From Chlorokybus atmophyticus (lineage: Eukaryota; Streptophyta; Chlorokybophyceae; Chlorokybales; Chlorokybaceae), in contig RHPI01002503.1 of the NCBI GenBank assembly GCA_009103225.1, positions 52,697-116,696 of the forward strand: DNA of 64,000 nucleotides, read 5' to 3'. Under the pieces are notes generated by a model that was not told the DNA's origin, made no database searches, and saw only the letters and a list, made by a program, of their open reading frames with translations. Of this stretch, positions 35,855-48,092 are shown in pieces; position 1 is the first letter of the stretch, and the number at the start of each line of letters is the position of its first letter. Both the position numbers and the translations under genes were made by a program.

Positions 35855-38800
35855 TTATCGTGCGCGCATGAGGGTGTCGGTGTGCACCGTGTGCGCTGCC
35901 ACTTCCGCCTCTTCCCACAGCATCGGCTTGTACCGCCCCTCCGCCCACATCTCCGTCTGATCACGGTAATGCCGGCTGCCGTACTGCCCGCTCTGACCTA
36001 TTGGCAACACGCTCCTGCAAGCGCTCCAGTTGCCAACATCCAACACCTGCGCCAACGCATACACGTTCGGCTTGAGCATCATGGTGGGTGTCAACGACAG
36101 CACATCTAACACAGTACAATACCCAAACCTGACAACATACCTGCCGGTAGGAGGCGACTGAATTTGCCACGAATGTCATATCTGCTGAGTAGGCTGCCTG
36201 CTGCGGCGTGTTTGTGTCCTGCCAAACGTCGATGCTATGAGCACATGACCTTGGGGTGGGCACACACACACATGCACAAGCACATACTCGGGGAAGTGCG
36301 TGCGGTCAACTTACCCCTCCATACGCAAAGGTGGGCACATCGAGCATGGAACAGCCTAGTGTGCTGCTGAACGGATGCCGGAACTGTTGATACCAATGGC
36401 ATGCATCAGCAAACAAGCTTCTATAATCCCTCAACCAACAATCTGCTCGCATAGATGCTCACCTGGCAGGTATGAAGGCGGCCCCATTGCCACATGTTCA
36501 TGTCGGGCCCGAGCGTTTTGCATAGGTGTTGCACCGCGTCGCGCAAAGACTTCTTCAGCAACGCTGCGCGCCCGCCGGCCGTCTTGGCCCACCAAGAATC
36601 GGGGTTGGACAGGATGCGAAGCACTGTGCCATGTATGTGGCCCTGCAAAGCATGGCGCATCAGTACAGCAGAACCACGCACATGACCGCGCATGTTGGCA
36701 TTGGAGGCAATGTTTGGTCAATCCGACAAACTGCTACACCAACAGTACCTGAAACTCATTGATCTTCTTGATGGCAGGATGCATGCCGTCGCCCTGCAAC
36801 TGCTGCACGTGCGTGCCATGCTGGAGCGCAGACTCCAATCCAGAAACAAGCAGGTTCTGGACTACATACGTATGCAACACCTGCGCGTGGCATGAAAAAA
36901 CACATACACACGCATCAAGCAGGCTCGCAAAACAACGCATGGCCACATATGCGTGCCTTGACGACCTTACTTCATAGAGACAGCCGGGCACGCTTTCCAC
37001 ATCCAGCTGGCCGTCCCACTTCATGAGTCTCTCCCACGCTTCCCGCACAAGCTGCTCTTCGCTGCTCTCCTCAATCTTGTCTTCCTCTTGTTGCTCCCAC
37101 TGCGTGCTCACGCCTCGGCACGCGTCGAGGAAGGCCAGCCCCGCTAGCGTGCGCACATTCACCTGCAGCGCCTCCGACTGCTGCAACGTGTGCGTGGACG
37201 ACTCGCGGGACGCGAGGTCCTGCTCTATCCCGCGCGCACGCCACGGATCCTGCGTGGGAGTATCACATCATTGTTACTTTCTTTGCATAAGGCAATGATG
37301 CTCTTGATCCTACCTTCCACACGTGCCCGAGGTAGTGCGGGTACTCGTTGTCAATGGCGCGGTGGTTGGCGTTGTGTATGCGGCCCTCTGGCGGGTTGAG
37401 CGCGTGCGGCATCTCGTCCCATGACACAAAGCCCTTCCAGTCGTGCTCACCTGTCCAGCCCGGCAACACCGCCTGCTCCAAACCTCTGCAAACACACATA
37501 ACAACTTCAACATTAATGCTCCCCTTTGCACAAGCGCGCACACCGGCCACATGCACATGCACATATGCATGCGCATCCACATACACGTATACACAGATGC
37601 GCTCTCACCCACCCACCCACCCACCTACATCCACCCACCCACCCACCTGGCATACTTCCGCACCGGCACCGATCCCGTCAAGGCCCACGCGATGTTGTTG
37701 TCCACATCCGCATAGCAGAAGTTGAGAGGCGGCGCCGTGATGAGCGCCATGGCGTCTCTGAACTCCTGCGGGTTGCGGCAGTAGGCCAACTTCTTGACAG
37801 CGGGGATGAGGTGCAGATTGGGAGAAAGAGTCGTGGAGCAGAGCGCCAAGCGAACAACGCGGGGAGATTTGTTGATCTCACTGCAGAAGTATGGAGTTCA
37901 GTCATGCATGTGTGCTCGCAGAGTTCTGATCAATTTGCTGCAATTGGACGTGCCAAGCATTGCAAGTGCACAGGTTATGAGTCGTGCCGTGGATGCGGTT
38001 AAAACCACTCACTTTGTGTTGGTGTTGAGGTTTGCAGTGACTCTCTTTAAGTTTGCGCTCAAGTTCAACAAAGAGCTGTCATCAATGATCGGCCCGTGGA
38101 CAGTTTCAATGACGTGCATTGTCTGCGCTGGGGCACCTTCAGCACACACAGCATCACAACTTGCTTGTCACCTGCACGCATACACGCCGAACCTCAAACC
38201 TGAAACTTGCCTTTGATCAGTATCCTCTCCTTGCGAACGCTCGCCTCAAGCAGCTCGCCTTTGTGAAGGTATGTACGGGGTATGCCGAGCCGCGGGTCCA
38301 CATCTCCAGTAAAAACTTCAGCAAAGACGTCCTCAACATCTGCATGCATACAAGTTTACAACATTGTCTTGTTGCAAGCAAGTACTACACGTGTCTGCTG
38401 ATTGATCATGTTGCCTGTAAAGCCGAGCGTGACTCCCCAGCCAGCGTGCTCGTTGTGACCAACAATGACGCCAGGCACGCCGGCGATGGTCACGCCAGTC
38501 ACGTGAAGCAGTCGCTGTGTTGAGGAAGGTGTACTCGTGGATGGCACCTGCTTCAGATGCGTTTCGTACCACACAACCTGGCCAGTACCAACAGTAAGCA
38601 CACTATTGGCTTCAAAGCAGTACTGTACTGTACGCAGCAATGATGGTGAACTGGCTTTGCAGCAACCTTACCGGGACGGCGACAGCAAGGTGAGGATCGT
38701 TGGCGAGTATCGGACGCTTCGTGTCGGTCCGATCGCCGGAGATCACCCACCTGCACGCAGCACGCGCACAAAAGAACTGATTACAGTTGATAAGCATACA

Positions 38801-40804
38801 TGCTAATCGCACACAGAGCTGAAGACACCAATCGCTGTTCGTAACGCCTAGCATTGTAATGCCAACTCTGCGGCTTGCATGTCTGTGCGCGCGTGTGTGC
38901 ATGCATGTGTGAGCGCGCGATATCTAATGCCAGCTGTATCATGCAGTATTATGCTACAGTCGTCACCAACTCTTACCAGTTCGATCCCTGTTCTCGGGGT
39001 GGTTGAGTCGCCCCCATCGCCCCGTCCAGCACCTCCATGGGAACCTCGTCAGGGACTGCCGAGCCGATGTCGCGCAATGCGTCGGACTCTGCACCCTCCG
39101 CCAGACCCCACTCCACCGCCGCCGCGGGGCCGAGGAGCTGGATCAATTCCTGGCGGAGAACTGCGGGGCAGAACTGTATCAAGTACATCAGTGTCCCAAC
39201 TATCTTTGTCTGAAATCAAAGCGGCTGAAGCTGTTGCACAACACGATGAAGCTTACTGGTGCTCTGAAAGCCGAATGTCATCTGCAAAGGAAGAGAACCA
39301 AATCAGTTCCATGTGGGAACATAACACGCACACATGCACGTACACATAGACGCGCATGCGCACACGCACACGTGCGCACAGAGATAGCATATTTGATGTA
39401 CTCAATGCGACCAACCACTAAGCCCTGCTCCTGACCTGGAAGCACAGCAGGCGGCAGGCGGTCAACACATCCACAACACTCCACGGTTCCAGCTTCCGCA
39501 CGGACATGGCGCGTAGCTCCCACGGCAGAGCGCGCGCCTCCTGGATGAACGCGTTCACGCCCGCGACGTACGACTCGAGCAGATCCAAGTCATCCGGGAG
39601 GCCATCATCGATGGAATCGGAGGAGGCTTGAGACTTGTTCTTGGTCTTCAAGTGATCATAGTCCTGCTCAGCTAGACGGCGCCAGCCCAATGTACGAGCG
39701 AAGCGATCCATTCCAACAGCAGATGGACCTGTCACAAGGCGCACACGCACAATGACAATGCTGAACGAGTCATTTGCATTCCCATAGGCAAGCAACACTG
39801 AGGTGTAGCGCTGTCATGGCATTCCAAAGCAATGCAAGCAATGTTGGCTTTGTGCGTGTGAAGTGATCATACACGACACTTGACATGAGCACAACAACAC
39901 CCTACCTCTCAATTCACTAATTCGTCCTTGTCCCAGTCTCCTCATAATCTCCATCTGGAACAGTCGATCCCTCGCGTGGCACCATCCCTGCGCCGCGATC
40001 ACGTCCCCCGCGCTCTCCCCTTCCACGTGCGGTACGCCCCATGCGTCCCAGGCCACGCGGACGCTGCGACCGCGGAGACAAGACGACACGCGGTGGGTGC
40101 TGTCGCCGGAGACGGGGAGGGCGGCCCAAGCCCACCATGGAACCAGCACAGACCTGTGCGTGTACATTGGGAGTGTTGTTGGTGTTGTGAATGTGCTGTG
40201 GCTGGGCGCATGTTGTGTATAGCACTGCCAGCAAGCAATAGAGTGTGCATTGTTGTATGGCTGATTGGATGTTGGAATGTTGTAGACATGAGTCCAATAG
40301 ACATTTTCGGTGTTGGGGCAGCGACAGCTACAACTTGGCATCGACTGACTACAGCTTAGTTTGCTGAGGCAACACAGGCGTTCACAGTTGCAGTGGGCTT
40401 TGATCAATACTCGCGCATTGTTCAGTCAACGAAGCAATTCGTCCCAAGCTTTGATGTTAAACAGCAACCACTGATCAATTAAGCTGCAATCTGTCAGCGC
40501 GACTGTCATTCTTGGAGCATGCAAGTTGGCAAGCATGTCCATGCTGGCTTGCGCCTGCATGCACGTCAGCATGACTTGCAACCGAACGGCTGAACGCCTA
40601 ATACGCCTGTCATGAGCCAAAACAAGCAACCGCATTTACAATGCATGCACCCATCCTTCCAGATCAGGCCACACCGCAGCAAGCAGGTGGCGCGCTAGTG
40701 CGTAATTGTTTTGACATGCAAAAGAGACATCCCAACAGAAGAGCAGCGCACCTGGCCAGCCACTGCTTCCCGGCCTCCGCCGCCGAGGACAGCGCCGCCC
40801 CCAT
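35855..40804 (-). CDS. Penicillin acylase (amidase) family Ntn-hydrolase
   Basis: Family members are made as a precursor that cuts itself into alpha and beta chains. The serine starting the beta chain then hydrolyses amide bonds in penicillins, acyl-homoserine lactones or other N-acyl compounds. Exons in phase are 40804-40752, 40153-39906, 39728-39436, 39209-38977, 38750-38672, 38577-38391, 38339-38200, 38122-38013, 37880-37647, 37485-37314, 37249-36971, 36880-36749, 36642-36463, 36383-36315, 36218-36141 and 36046-35855, about 890 residues. Hallmarks are VRVAWDAWGVPHVEGESAGD, HARDRLFQMEIMRR, the cleavage site REQGSNWWVISGDRT with its Gly-Ser, KRPILANDPHL, GVPGVIVGHNEHAGWGVTLG and the C-terminal GQSGQYGSRHYRDQTEMWAE. 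A hydrophobic patch (SVLVPWWAWAALPV) near residue 20 may be a signal anchor. An open segment at 39281-39257 (MTFGFQST) breaks phase and is probably intronic. The substrate is unknown. Sixteen exons rule out bacterial contamination. Confidence 0.93.
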
Positions 40805-41229
40805 GGTCCCCTCCCCTCGCCGCCCTCACTCGCCTCCACCGCCGCCGCCCACCTCCCTCATGCCGCCCCCAACAACTCTCTGCACCCAAACGCACAACAG
40901 ATCTCCATTCCACTCCATGGTGAGCTGAGCTCGGTGAACCAGTCGCCTGGCTCACTCGGTTCAGTGACTGACTGACTTGCGGTGAAACAGTGACTCGCTG
41001 AGCAGGAGGCACGGTACACTGCCGCGTGTGAGCTAGCGTAAGGCCGGCAAGGAAGCGGCACGCACACCGACTGGTTCAGTAGCGGTACGCACCAGACTGG
41101 ACGCGCACACCAGTGCCTGGGCATTGCGTCAAGGCGGTGGAGGAGGAGGAGGAGGAGCAGGCGGCGGCGGAAGGGTGTGGGAGGGGGATGGGGTTGATCA
41201 TACGGTGAGGCTGGTGGTTGATTGCAACA
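40805..41229. promoter_or_regulatory. Shared 5' region of acylase (-) and tyrosylprotein sulfotransferase (+)
   Basis: Only 425 bp separate the divergent start codons, including both leaders. 40940-41020 is dense in imperfect GTGACTGACTGA / TCACTCGGTTCA repeats. The frame continues upstream of the acylase ATG for some distance on the minus strand. No TATA box is evident. Confidence 0.45.
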
Positions 41230-44200
41230 ATGCCTGCGCCAACGTCGACTGGGACCGGGAGTCCCACTGCCGGAGGCGGCGGCGGCGGAGAGAAGGCGCC
41301 GCGGGCGAGGCGGGGCGCCAGGCCGCTGGTGTTGGCGGTGCTGCCGGCATTAGGGTTTCTGGCTTGCGTGCGGCTTCTACTACTTCCATCTTCAGCTCCC
41401 GCCTCCTCTATAGCTGCCTCTCTCTCCTCTTCCACGTCCTCCTTCTCCTCCTCCTCGTTGTCCTCCTCAACCTTGCCGGCCTGGTCTCTCCCGCCTTCTG
41501 CTAGTAGAGGAGGCAGCACCAGCAGGCGGTCAGCATGGATGCTTGGTGCAGCAGGCGCCGGCGGGTGCGAGGGTAAGGTCGACAGATGGCTCGCCTCCCT
41601 GCCGTCCTTCGAGCAGGAAGTACGACTCAACAACAACCTCAAGCAAGGGTGGGACCTGGCCTTCTTCCTGCATGTGCCGCGCACAGGCGGCCGCGTGCTT
41701 CACCAGGTTGGTCGCAGCATGCATTTTGCATTGTCAATGTGGATGCGAAACGAGTGACACACAACATGATCACTCTCACAAGTGAACAGCAGAGTGACAG
41801 GCACATGCGCAACAACTTGAATACGTCTGTGAGCCGCACATGCACGGGCACACACACGCTCTTGCACGCACACGCGTGTATGCACGCACGTCCCGCATTT
41901 GCAAGAATCAGCACATGCATCAATCCTCAACACTTGTACGATGCTTCACAAGATCTACATCTGCTGATTGTTGTGCTGTGTTGCTGTTGTTTGTGTGCCA
42001 GTGCTTCATGCGGGCGGCTGTGCCCGTCTCCGACAGGTGTCCCCGGGCGTACGACAAGATGCGTTTGCGCGGCGAGAAGCCGTGCAGGCTTCTCGTCTCT
42101 CACGACGACTATTCCGTCGTGACGGAGGCTTTGGACAAGCATGCCTTTGCGACGAGGCCGCGCATGCTCGTACTCGGACACGTTCGCGACCCCGTCTCAC
42201 GCATCCTGTCCGCGTACGAGTTTGCTGTTGAGGTGAGAGACATGCAAGAATGTTGCATATTGTTGTGTGTTGATTTCCTAAGATGTGTGTGAATGAGTTG
42301 TGATCAGCGCCTGGTTGCAACTCTTAGCAAAGCTGCGCTAAGTGTGGGTTGCTGGCAACCGCATGCTTAAATGCATATGTTTGTTTTGGTCAACAGGAGA
42401 CTTGTGCGTGGCCAATGCAATTTGGCATTCAGCATTTGCATTTGCATGTGCATTTGTCATGAATGCATAAGAAGCAAACATTGCACATTGTACACATTGC
42501 TTGTTGTACGTATGCGGCATGAGTAACACACAAAGGATGTCACTCTCACATGTGTAATATGCACCAAGTGTGTCGCTCATCACCTAACGTACTGTTTAGA
42601 CTTAGGCAGAGGCACAACATGTAGTATGCATGTGCGACACGCATGCACACACACGCGCACACACGCATACACGCACGCACATCAGTGAGAGTAGGCACAT
42701 GCAGTGAGGTACAGCACTTTGTACTCGCACACATGCACACACACATGCAGAGAGGAGAGGAGTTGGATTGTATACTATGTGCTTAGTGTACTTGTGGTTT
42801 GTGGAGGCATCATGCTTATGAGGCACATGCACATACAGGTCTCCATGCGATCGCGCCCAAGAAACGACATCAACGCCGCATCGTGGCTGCGTCATAGACA
42901 AGCCGCTGTCCGAAGTGGCACCAGCACGTGGTTTGATCTACAACAACGGCAAGCAACAACAACACAAAGGAGCAACAACAACATCACCACCACCAATAAC
43001 AACAACACGGCGAACGCTCCGAATACGGCCGGGTTGAGCACGCGCTCCGTGTGGCCGTGGTCAATACTGGTCCCGTTCCTGGACGAGGACATGCGCGTGC
43101 GAGCTGAGACGAACAACAGGAAAAACTTGCAACAACAATCCAACACGGGCTCCGCATCGTTGGACCCATACGACAACCCGCACGTGATGTCGCTAAGGGA
43201 CTTCATCCGGCACCCGCTCGTATACGAGCTGCTTCACAACGGAGCCACACTTCAGCTGCTTGGCTTGACCAACAACTCGTGGTACGATGGCGTTAAAGAG
43301 TTGCGGGATTGCCTTGCTTATGCTCCACCCGCAGTAAAAGAGCAAGTGCTTGATGCCGCGAAGAGACGCCTGAGCTCCCTGCCTTTTGTTGGCATTACTG
43401 AGCAACATGCGAACTCTGCGCGGCTTCTGGCTCACACGCTTGGATGGTCGCTCTCGTCACCGTCCTACCAATTGATGCCATGTGAGTCACAATCAGATGG
43501 TTGCTGCTGCGTCTACTTGCTGTTCATTGACTGAGCTGCAACTCGTGTCCGTTTGCAGTCTCAATTTCCGGTCGACAGCCGCGCATGCGGGCTTTTCAGA
43601 GCTCATGGCACCAGCGGTCTGATACAAAAATGAGCCAGGTGGTGAGTTGAGAACAATGCTTTGTTGCAACTCAGGCTGCACCGATGTAGAAGAATGCATA
43701 CAATCATCCTTCAATTGTGACAACTTTTACCGTGGTGTCTCAGCGACAACCGAGCCCAGTGTCGTTGGGAGCCCATTACCTTACATGTACCGAGCAGCAT
43801 CGCTCGCGCCAGAGAGTCATTCCTTCACGCAAGGGTTCGTCACGCGATCAACCTGGGCTAAACAGCCAGTTAAGGTTCTCATCAGAGGTGCGTGATGATG
43901 TCTTTTACTTCATGAAGTTGAAGGATGGTTTCAAGCACTGGATGGTATTGATTGTTTATCTTTTGTTCCAGACCCGCAAGAAGTTACCTGAGGACATAAT
44001 TGCCTACATACGCCAGGCAAACAGCTTGGACACTGAATTGCACACGTATGCAACTCACCTGTTCAACACAAGGCTGGTAAGCTCGGGGTTAGTGCTCTGT
44101 ATGCATTGAACTGACATTACACATGCCAGAAGGGAGACGTGGAGTGAAACAGTTGCAATGCTGCGCATGCTTCCGTTTGCTGAGTTGGCAGACACAACAC

Positions 44201-44714
44201 TCATTTGCTCTTATTGCGATATGTTATAGGCTGCAGCAGAGGAGCAGGGCTTGGAACAGCTGCCTCCAATGGAAGAAGTGCAGAAGCTCATGCAGCGCGG
44301 TCAGTCCAACGCACCCGCTGGCACTTTGGCTGATCGGAAGCAGGCGCTGATCACAGCGAGACCCTCCGACGTGCCACACCTGTCATCTCTCAAACCGGTA
44401 CGAATCTGAGTGCACACACTGATTGTGCATTGTGTCATCAGCACGAATCTTTGGACAACAGTTGATGGTGCATTGTCGTACATGTTGCAGACAAATGTTT
44501 GCATGTGCACCCTTGGCTGCAGGATGGTGTGATGCAAAGCAATGCAGAGCGCGCAGAGGATGTCCAGTTGTTGGATGTTGTGGACACGCAAAATGATGAT
44601 GATGACCCTTTGCAAAGCAGCGGTGATGTATATGATGCAACCGATGCGGTGCAGACGGATGATGCCACAGGTGGGGGACAACACCAGGTATCCGTTGAGC
44701 AACACGTAAAATAG
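41230..44714 (+). CDS. TPST: Plant-type tyrosylprotein sulfotransferase (TPST)
   Basis: This type of enzyme transfers sulfate from PAPS to tyrosines of secreted proteins in the Golgi; plant TPST resembles heparan-sulfate 6-O-sulfotransferase rather than animal TPST. Exons are 41230-41706, 42002-42232, 42839-43481, 43559-43641, about 43690-43887, 43972-44076, 44230-44397 and 44523-44714, about 698 residues. A membrane span (PLVLAVLPALGFLACVRLLL) lies near residues 33-52, followed by a Ser-rich stem. The PAPS 5' loop is LAFFLHVPRTGGRV and the 3' phosphate site is GHVRDPVSRILSAYEFAVE. Plant TPST blocks follow: VWPWSILVPFLDED, NPHVMSLRDFIRHPLVYELL, HNGATLQLLGLTNNSW and PFVGITEQHANSARLLAHTL, then TRKKLPEDIIAYIRQANSLD. 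An Asn/Thr/Gln-rich insert (near 42945-43020) and an acidic tail make it longer than the roughly 500-residue Arabidopsis protein. No C-terminal membrane span is seen, unlike Arabidopsis. The boundaries of the fifth exon are tentative. Confidence 0.9.
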
Positions 44715-45831
44715 CAACTGGTTCTAGCCGGCTGTTCTGTGACATCAGCACGTGATGTCGTTGCTTAGGTGATGATGTAATTGTAACAACGCAGCAGTTA
44801 TATAACGAGACTTGTACAGAATAAAGAAACTCACCACCTCGTATCAGCGCCGTAGAAACTGTTAGGCGCTTGGTACACATTCAATAAGTTATATTCCCCA
44901 ACCAGATAGTGGTGGTTCATGTGAGCACTGCTTGATCTTGAGATTTTGCAAAATGTGCTTCACTTGGGAAGGGTTGTGGGGTACACAGGTAGCAAAGACT
45001 GTTGTTAAGGCCTTGGTCACAAACCAACAGTTGGCAACGGTGTCAATTTGGACTGATAGGCAAAATAGTCTTACTGACATGATGATGCAAGTGCACTTGC
45101 ACACGCACATTCACATGCACAGCGCGTACATCAACGTGTATCTGACGTTTGCATACATCAACAAAAATATCAGATGTTCACATGTATACAATGTCCAATA
45201 TATAAGTGTATAGCAAGCATGCGATACACATTATATGTCTATACACACACACATTTACATGCACAGTGAGCACAGTAACATTTGCATACATCAACAAAGA
45301 CATTGAGTGTTCACACGCGCATGATTAGCAAGATACAAGCATGTACTACGCATGTGATGCATATGGCATGGCTACTGCATCACATAACCAACGGCTTGCA
45401 CCACAGTATGTACGCACAGCGCACGCGTGCACACACACACAAGTGGCATGCGTGGTGTTGCAGTCACAAACACATAAACAGCACAACGTGCAACAGCAGA
45501 GCTGCATGCACAGTACACACAAGAACAGTACGTACACAGGCATAGGAGTACACAATGTACGGTAGGCCAACAAGGTGCATTAATGGTACAACTTTTTGCG
45601 CACAGACTTCATTGACCACAGGCTATACAACTACCTAACAGTGGTAGAACATACCAAAGCTACGCTACCTCTTCTAAGTAGTGTACCAACTGTACAGCTC
45701 AGTGTATAGACTCAAACAAGCCTACAACCAAAAAGCGAGAGAGACAAAGAGAGAAAGAAAGCTACAAAACCATACTCAAACTCGTGCAGTCAATCCGGTG
45801 ATCTCAACACTGAACTAAACGACCCAATCCT
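44715..45831. other. Convergent 3' flanks of TPST and the ferritin-like gene
   Basis: This is non-coding sequence. TGTAA motifs occur near 44777 and 44783, about 65-70 bp after the TPST stop, and could be the green-algal polyadenylation signal. 45080-45560 is rich in imperfect CA/CACACG repeats. A polypurine stretch (GAGAGACAAAGAGAGAAAG) lies near 45740. No gene was recognised. Confidence 0.55.
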
Positions 45832-48032
45832 CTAAGACCGCGGCACAAAGGTCGCATCATAAGGACCCAGTGGCGGTCCTTGTCCGGGCACGTCCGTAAT
45901 ATTATACCCTTGTCCAAACTCGGCCCCGGACGCCTCCAGCTGCACCTTCTTCGGCGCCGGTTTCGGCAGGATCGGGGACCGGTTCAGGCTGCAGTTGCGA
46001 CCGGCGTTGGACAGAGTGCGGACGCGGGTGCGGTAACCGGGGTAGCCCTGGTAGCCGTCCACTTGGTCGGCATAACCGGCGGGAGTCTTGATCTGACCGA
46101 AGATGCCAGTGGGGAAGAAACAGCCGCGGCCGGTGGAGGCACCGTTGGTAAGGATGCGAAGAACCTGTGAGGAAGGGGGAAGGTTAAGTAGAGCAGTACC
46201 GACATCATAAGATCGGTTGGTAATGTTGAAAAAATGGTTGTGAGAGTGTGCAAGTGTATGCACACTTGTATATGCATGCATGCACATTCAAATAGTTGCA
46301 CATACACAAACACACACGCAAGCACATATGCATACATACGTGCATGCATGAGCAATGTTACACACACGCTCACGTGCGCACGTGCACACACATCCACCTA
46401 CACCCACCTGTTGCGGTGTCCTCGCACTGCACAGTCCCCTAATATCCGTCGGCACCAGGTTAATCTTCAGCGTCGGCACCGCGATGAAGTTGGTATCGAA
46501 GTTGTAGATCCCCTGGTCGATCTCCAGCGGTCCATCCAAACTATCTCTATGGTTCGACACCGCCAAGACAAAGTCGCTCACGGACACACCGTAAGGGTGC
46601 ACGGTCTCGTTGCGACGCTCCCAGATCATCATGCGGTCAACGGCGGACTGGTAAGAGGCGGAGGTGGCGAGACCGGCAACGCCGGCGGCAATGCCAGGGT
46701 TGCTGCAGAGAAGGATGCTGCCCTGTAAAGGAAATGTGGACATGTTGGTGAATAACAAGGCAGTGGAAGAGGATGGAAGCACAGATGAAACGACAATGTG
46801 GGTGGGTGGTACACACAGCCATTGTGTATGTTCATGCGTACAGTCAAAACCAGACAGGTACACACACGGACACCAGCACAGAAAGAGATAGAGGGAGAGG
46901 GCGAGACAACTTACACTCTACGTATCTATAACATACCGTGTCGCCGGTGGCCCCAATCTCCTCAAGTGTCCACATGCTCAGCAGGAAGTTGACGTCGTTG
47001 GCGTAGGGGTCGAAGCGCGGGGTGGGGGACATGCCAAGAGCGGAGTCAAAGAAGTCGGCGAACGCGGTGTCGATGTTGATCTCGGGGCAGGGGTTGGAAC
47101 GCTTACCAAGAACCTCGCGGATGAACCTGTGTGTGGGTGTGGGTGTGGGTGTGGGTGTGTGCACTTTTGGACAGTAATGTGGAAACCAACATGAATAAAA
47201 GTGTGATGCTGCAAGTAGGGTTTGTATAATTTGACTCCCTTACCGCACATGGCCTTCCTCGTCAAGGGCAACCTCCTCAATCCATGACTGCATCTCATTG
47301 CTGAGCTTGGCCTTCCTGCAAAAGGTGCAAAGCACAGGTAGCAACTATCAGCACTAACCCTTTCAACACACAACATACAAGATACACACGATGGTGTGAC
47401 GCAAGTGTGTGGCTCTCACCTTCCGCCAATGGCACGGCCGTAGCCCTTGCCGGTTGGTGACAGCAGGTCGAGTGGGATGTCGTGGCCGAACGCGGCAAAG
47501 GTGTCGAAGCGGGACTCCAGGCACTCCGTGTTGGTCAGGAAGTCCAGGACGTCCTTGTCGGTGATGGCGCCGCTGGGAGAAGCGGTCTTGGCAGCAATGG
47601 CACCTGTGGGGATGTGTGGGTGGGTGGGTGGGTGCATGCGTGACTTTGTGAGTGAGCATGGTGTCGAGAAAAACCCTGACCTTAGCAATAGTATGGCATA
47701 GGCATGAACTATATATAGAGTCCTGTGCACGCATTCATGTGTACATGCATCTGTGCTGCTGTTACCTTGCACTTCGGCTGCTTGCTGCTGGGGGATCTTG
47801 TAAGGTCCATCCTGGTCCTCGGTTGTGAGGTCACCGGTTGCCAGCAGGCCGTAGCGGGTGGGCAGGGCGCAGTAGCTTGCGCTGATACAGCTGAGCGCTA
47901 GCAGAAGCACCAACACTGCAGACTGCACACATACAAGAAACACGTTGAGTCACCGACGTCAGAGTGTATTTGCACAAGTCCAACATCTGCATGCTGCGCA
48001 ACTCTGCCTGTGCTAGTGCTCACCTTGGCCAT
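45832..48032 (-). CDS. Secreted ferritin-like protein, desiccation-related PCC13-62 type
   Basis: PCC13-62-type proteins accumulate during drying in resurrection plants and are common in green algae; their four-helix ferritin-like domain has no proven catalytic role. Seven exons are read: 48032-48024, 47922-47766, 47603-47420, 47315-47244, 47126-46937, 46722-46408 and 46164-45832, in phase, giving 419 residues. The first exon codes only Met-Ala-Lys. A clean signal peptide follows (SAVLVLLLALSCISASYCA), so the protein is probably secreted or enters the endomembrane system. The helical domain contains DVLDFLTNTECLESRFDTFA, EEVALDEEGHVRFIREVLG and FADFFDSALGM, with Glu and Glu-x-x-His residues placed as in ferritin-like folds. 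LLCSNPGIAAGVAGL and a Gly/Tyr/Pro-rich C-terminal third follow. The assignment to the PF13668-type family rests on these helices; metal binding is inference. Confidence 0.87.
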
Positions 48033-48082
48033 GGCTGCTAGTTGTCAACCTCAACCTTGATTCAAGACGGGTAGCGATGTTC

Positions 48083-48092
48083 TATATATATA
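48083..48092 (-). promoter_or_regulatory. TATA-like element of the ferritin-like gene
   Basis: TATATATATA lies 51-60 bp upstream of the start codon at 48032 on the minus strand, in otherwise mixed sequence. Its position fits a TATA box with a short leader; this is inferred from position and composition only. Confidence 0.4.

Noticed and set aside
35855-40804. Bacterial contamination as source of the acylase
   Set aside because: At least sixteen exons in phase with GT-AG introns, and contiguous with algal genes.
41076-41684. 202-codon minus-strand frame
   Set aside because: Antisense to the Ser-rich first exon of the sulfotransferase.
45880-46170. 96-codon plus-strand frame
   Set aside because: Antisense to the last exon of the ferritin-like gene.
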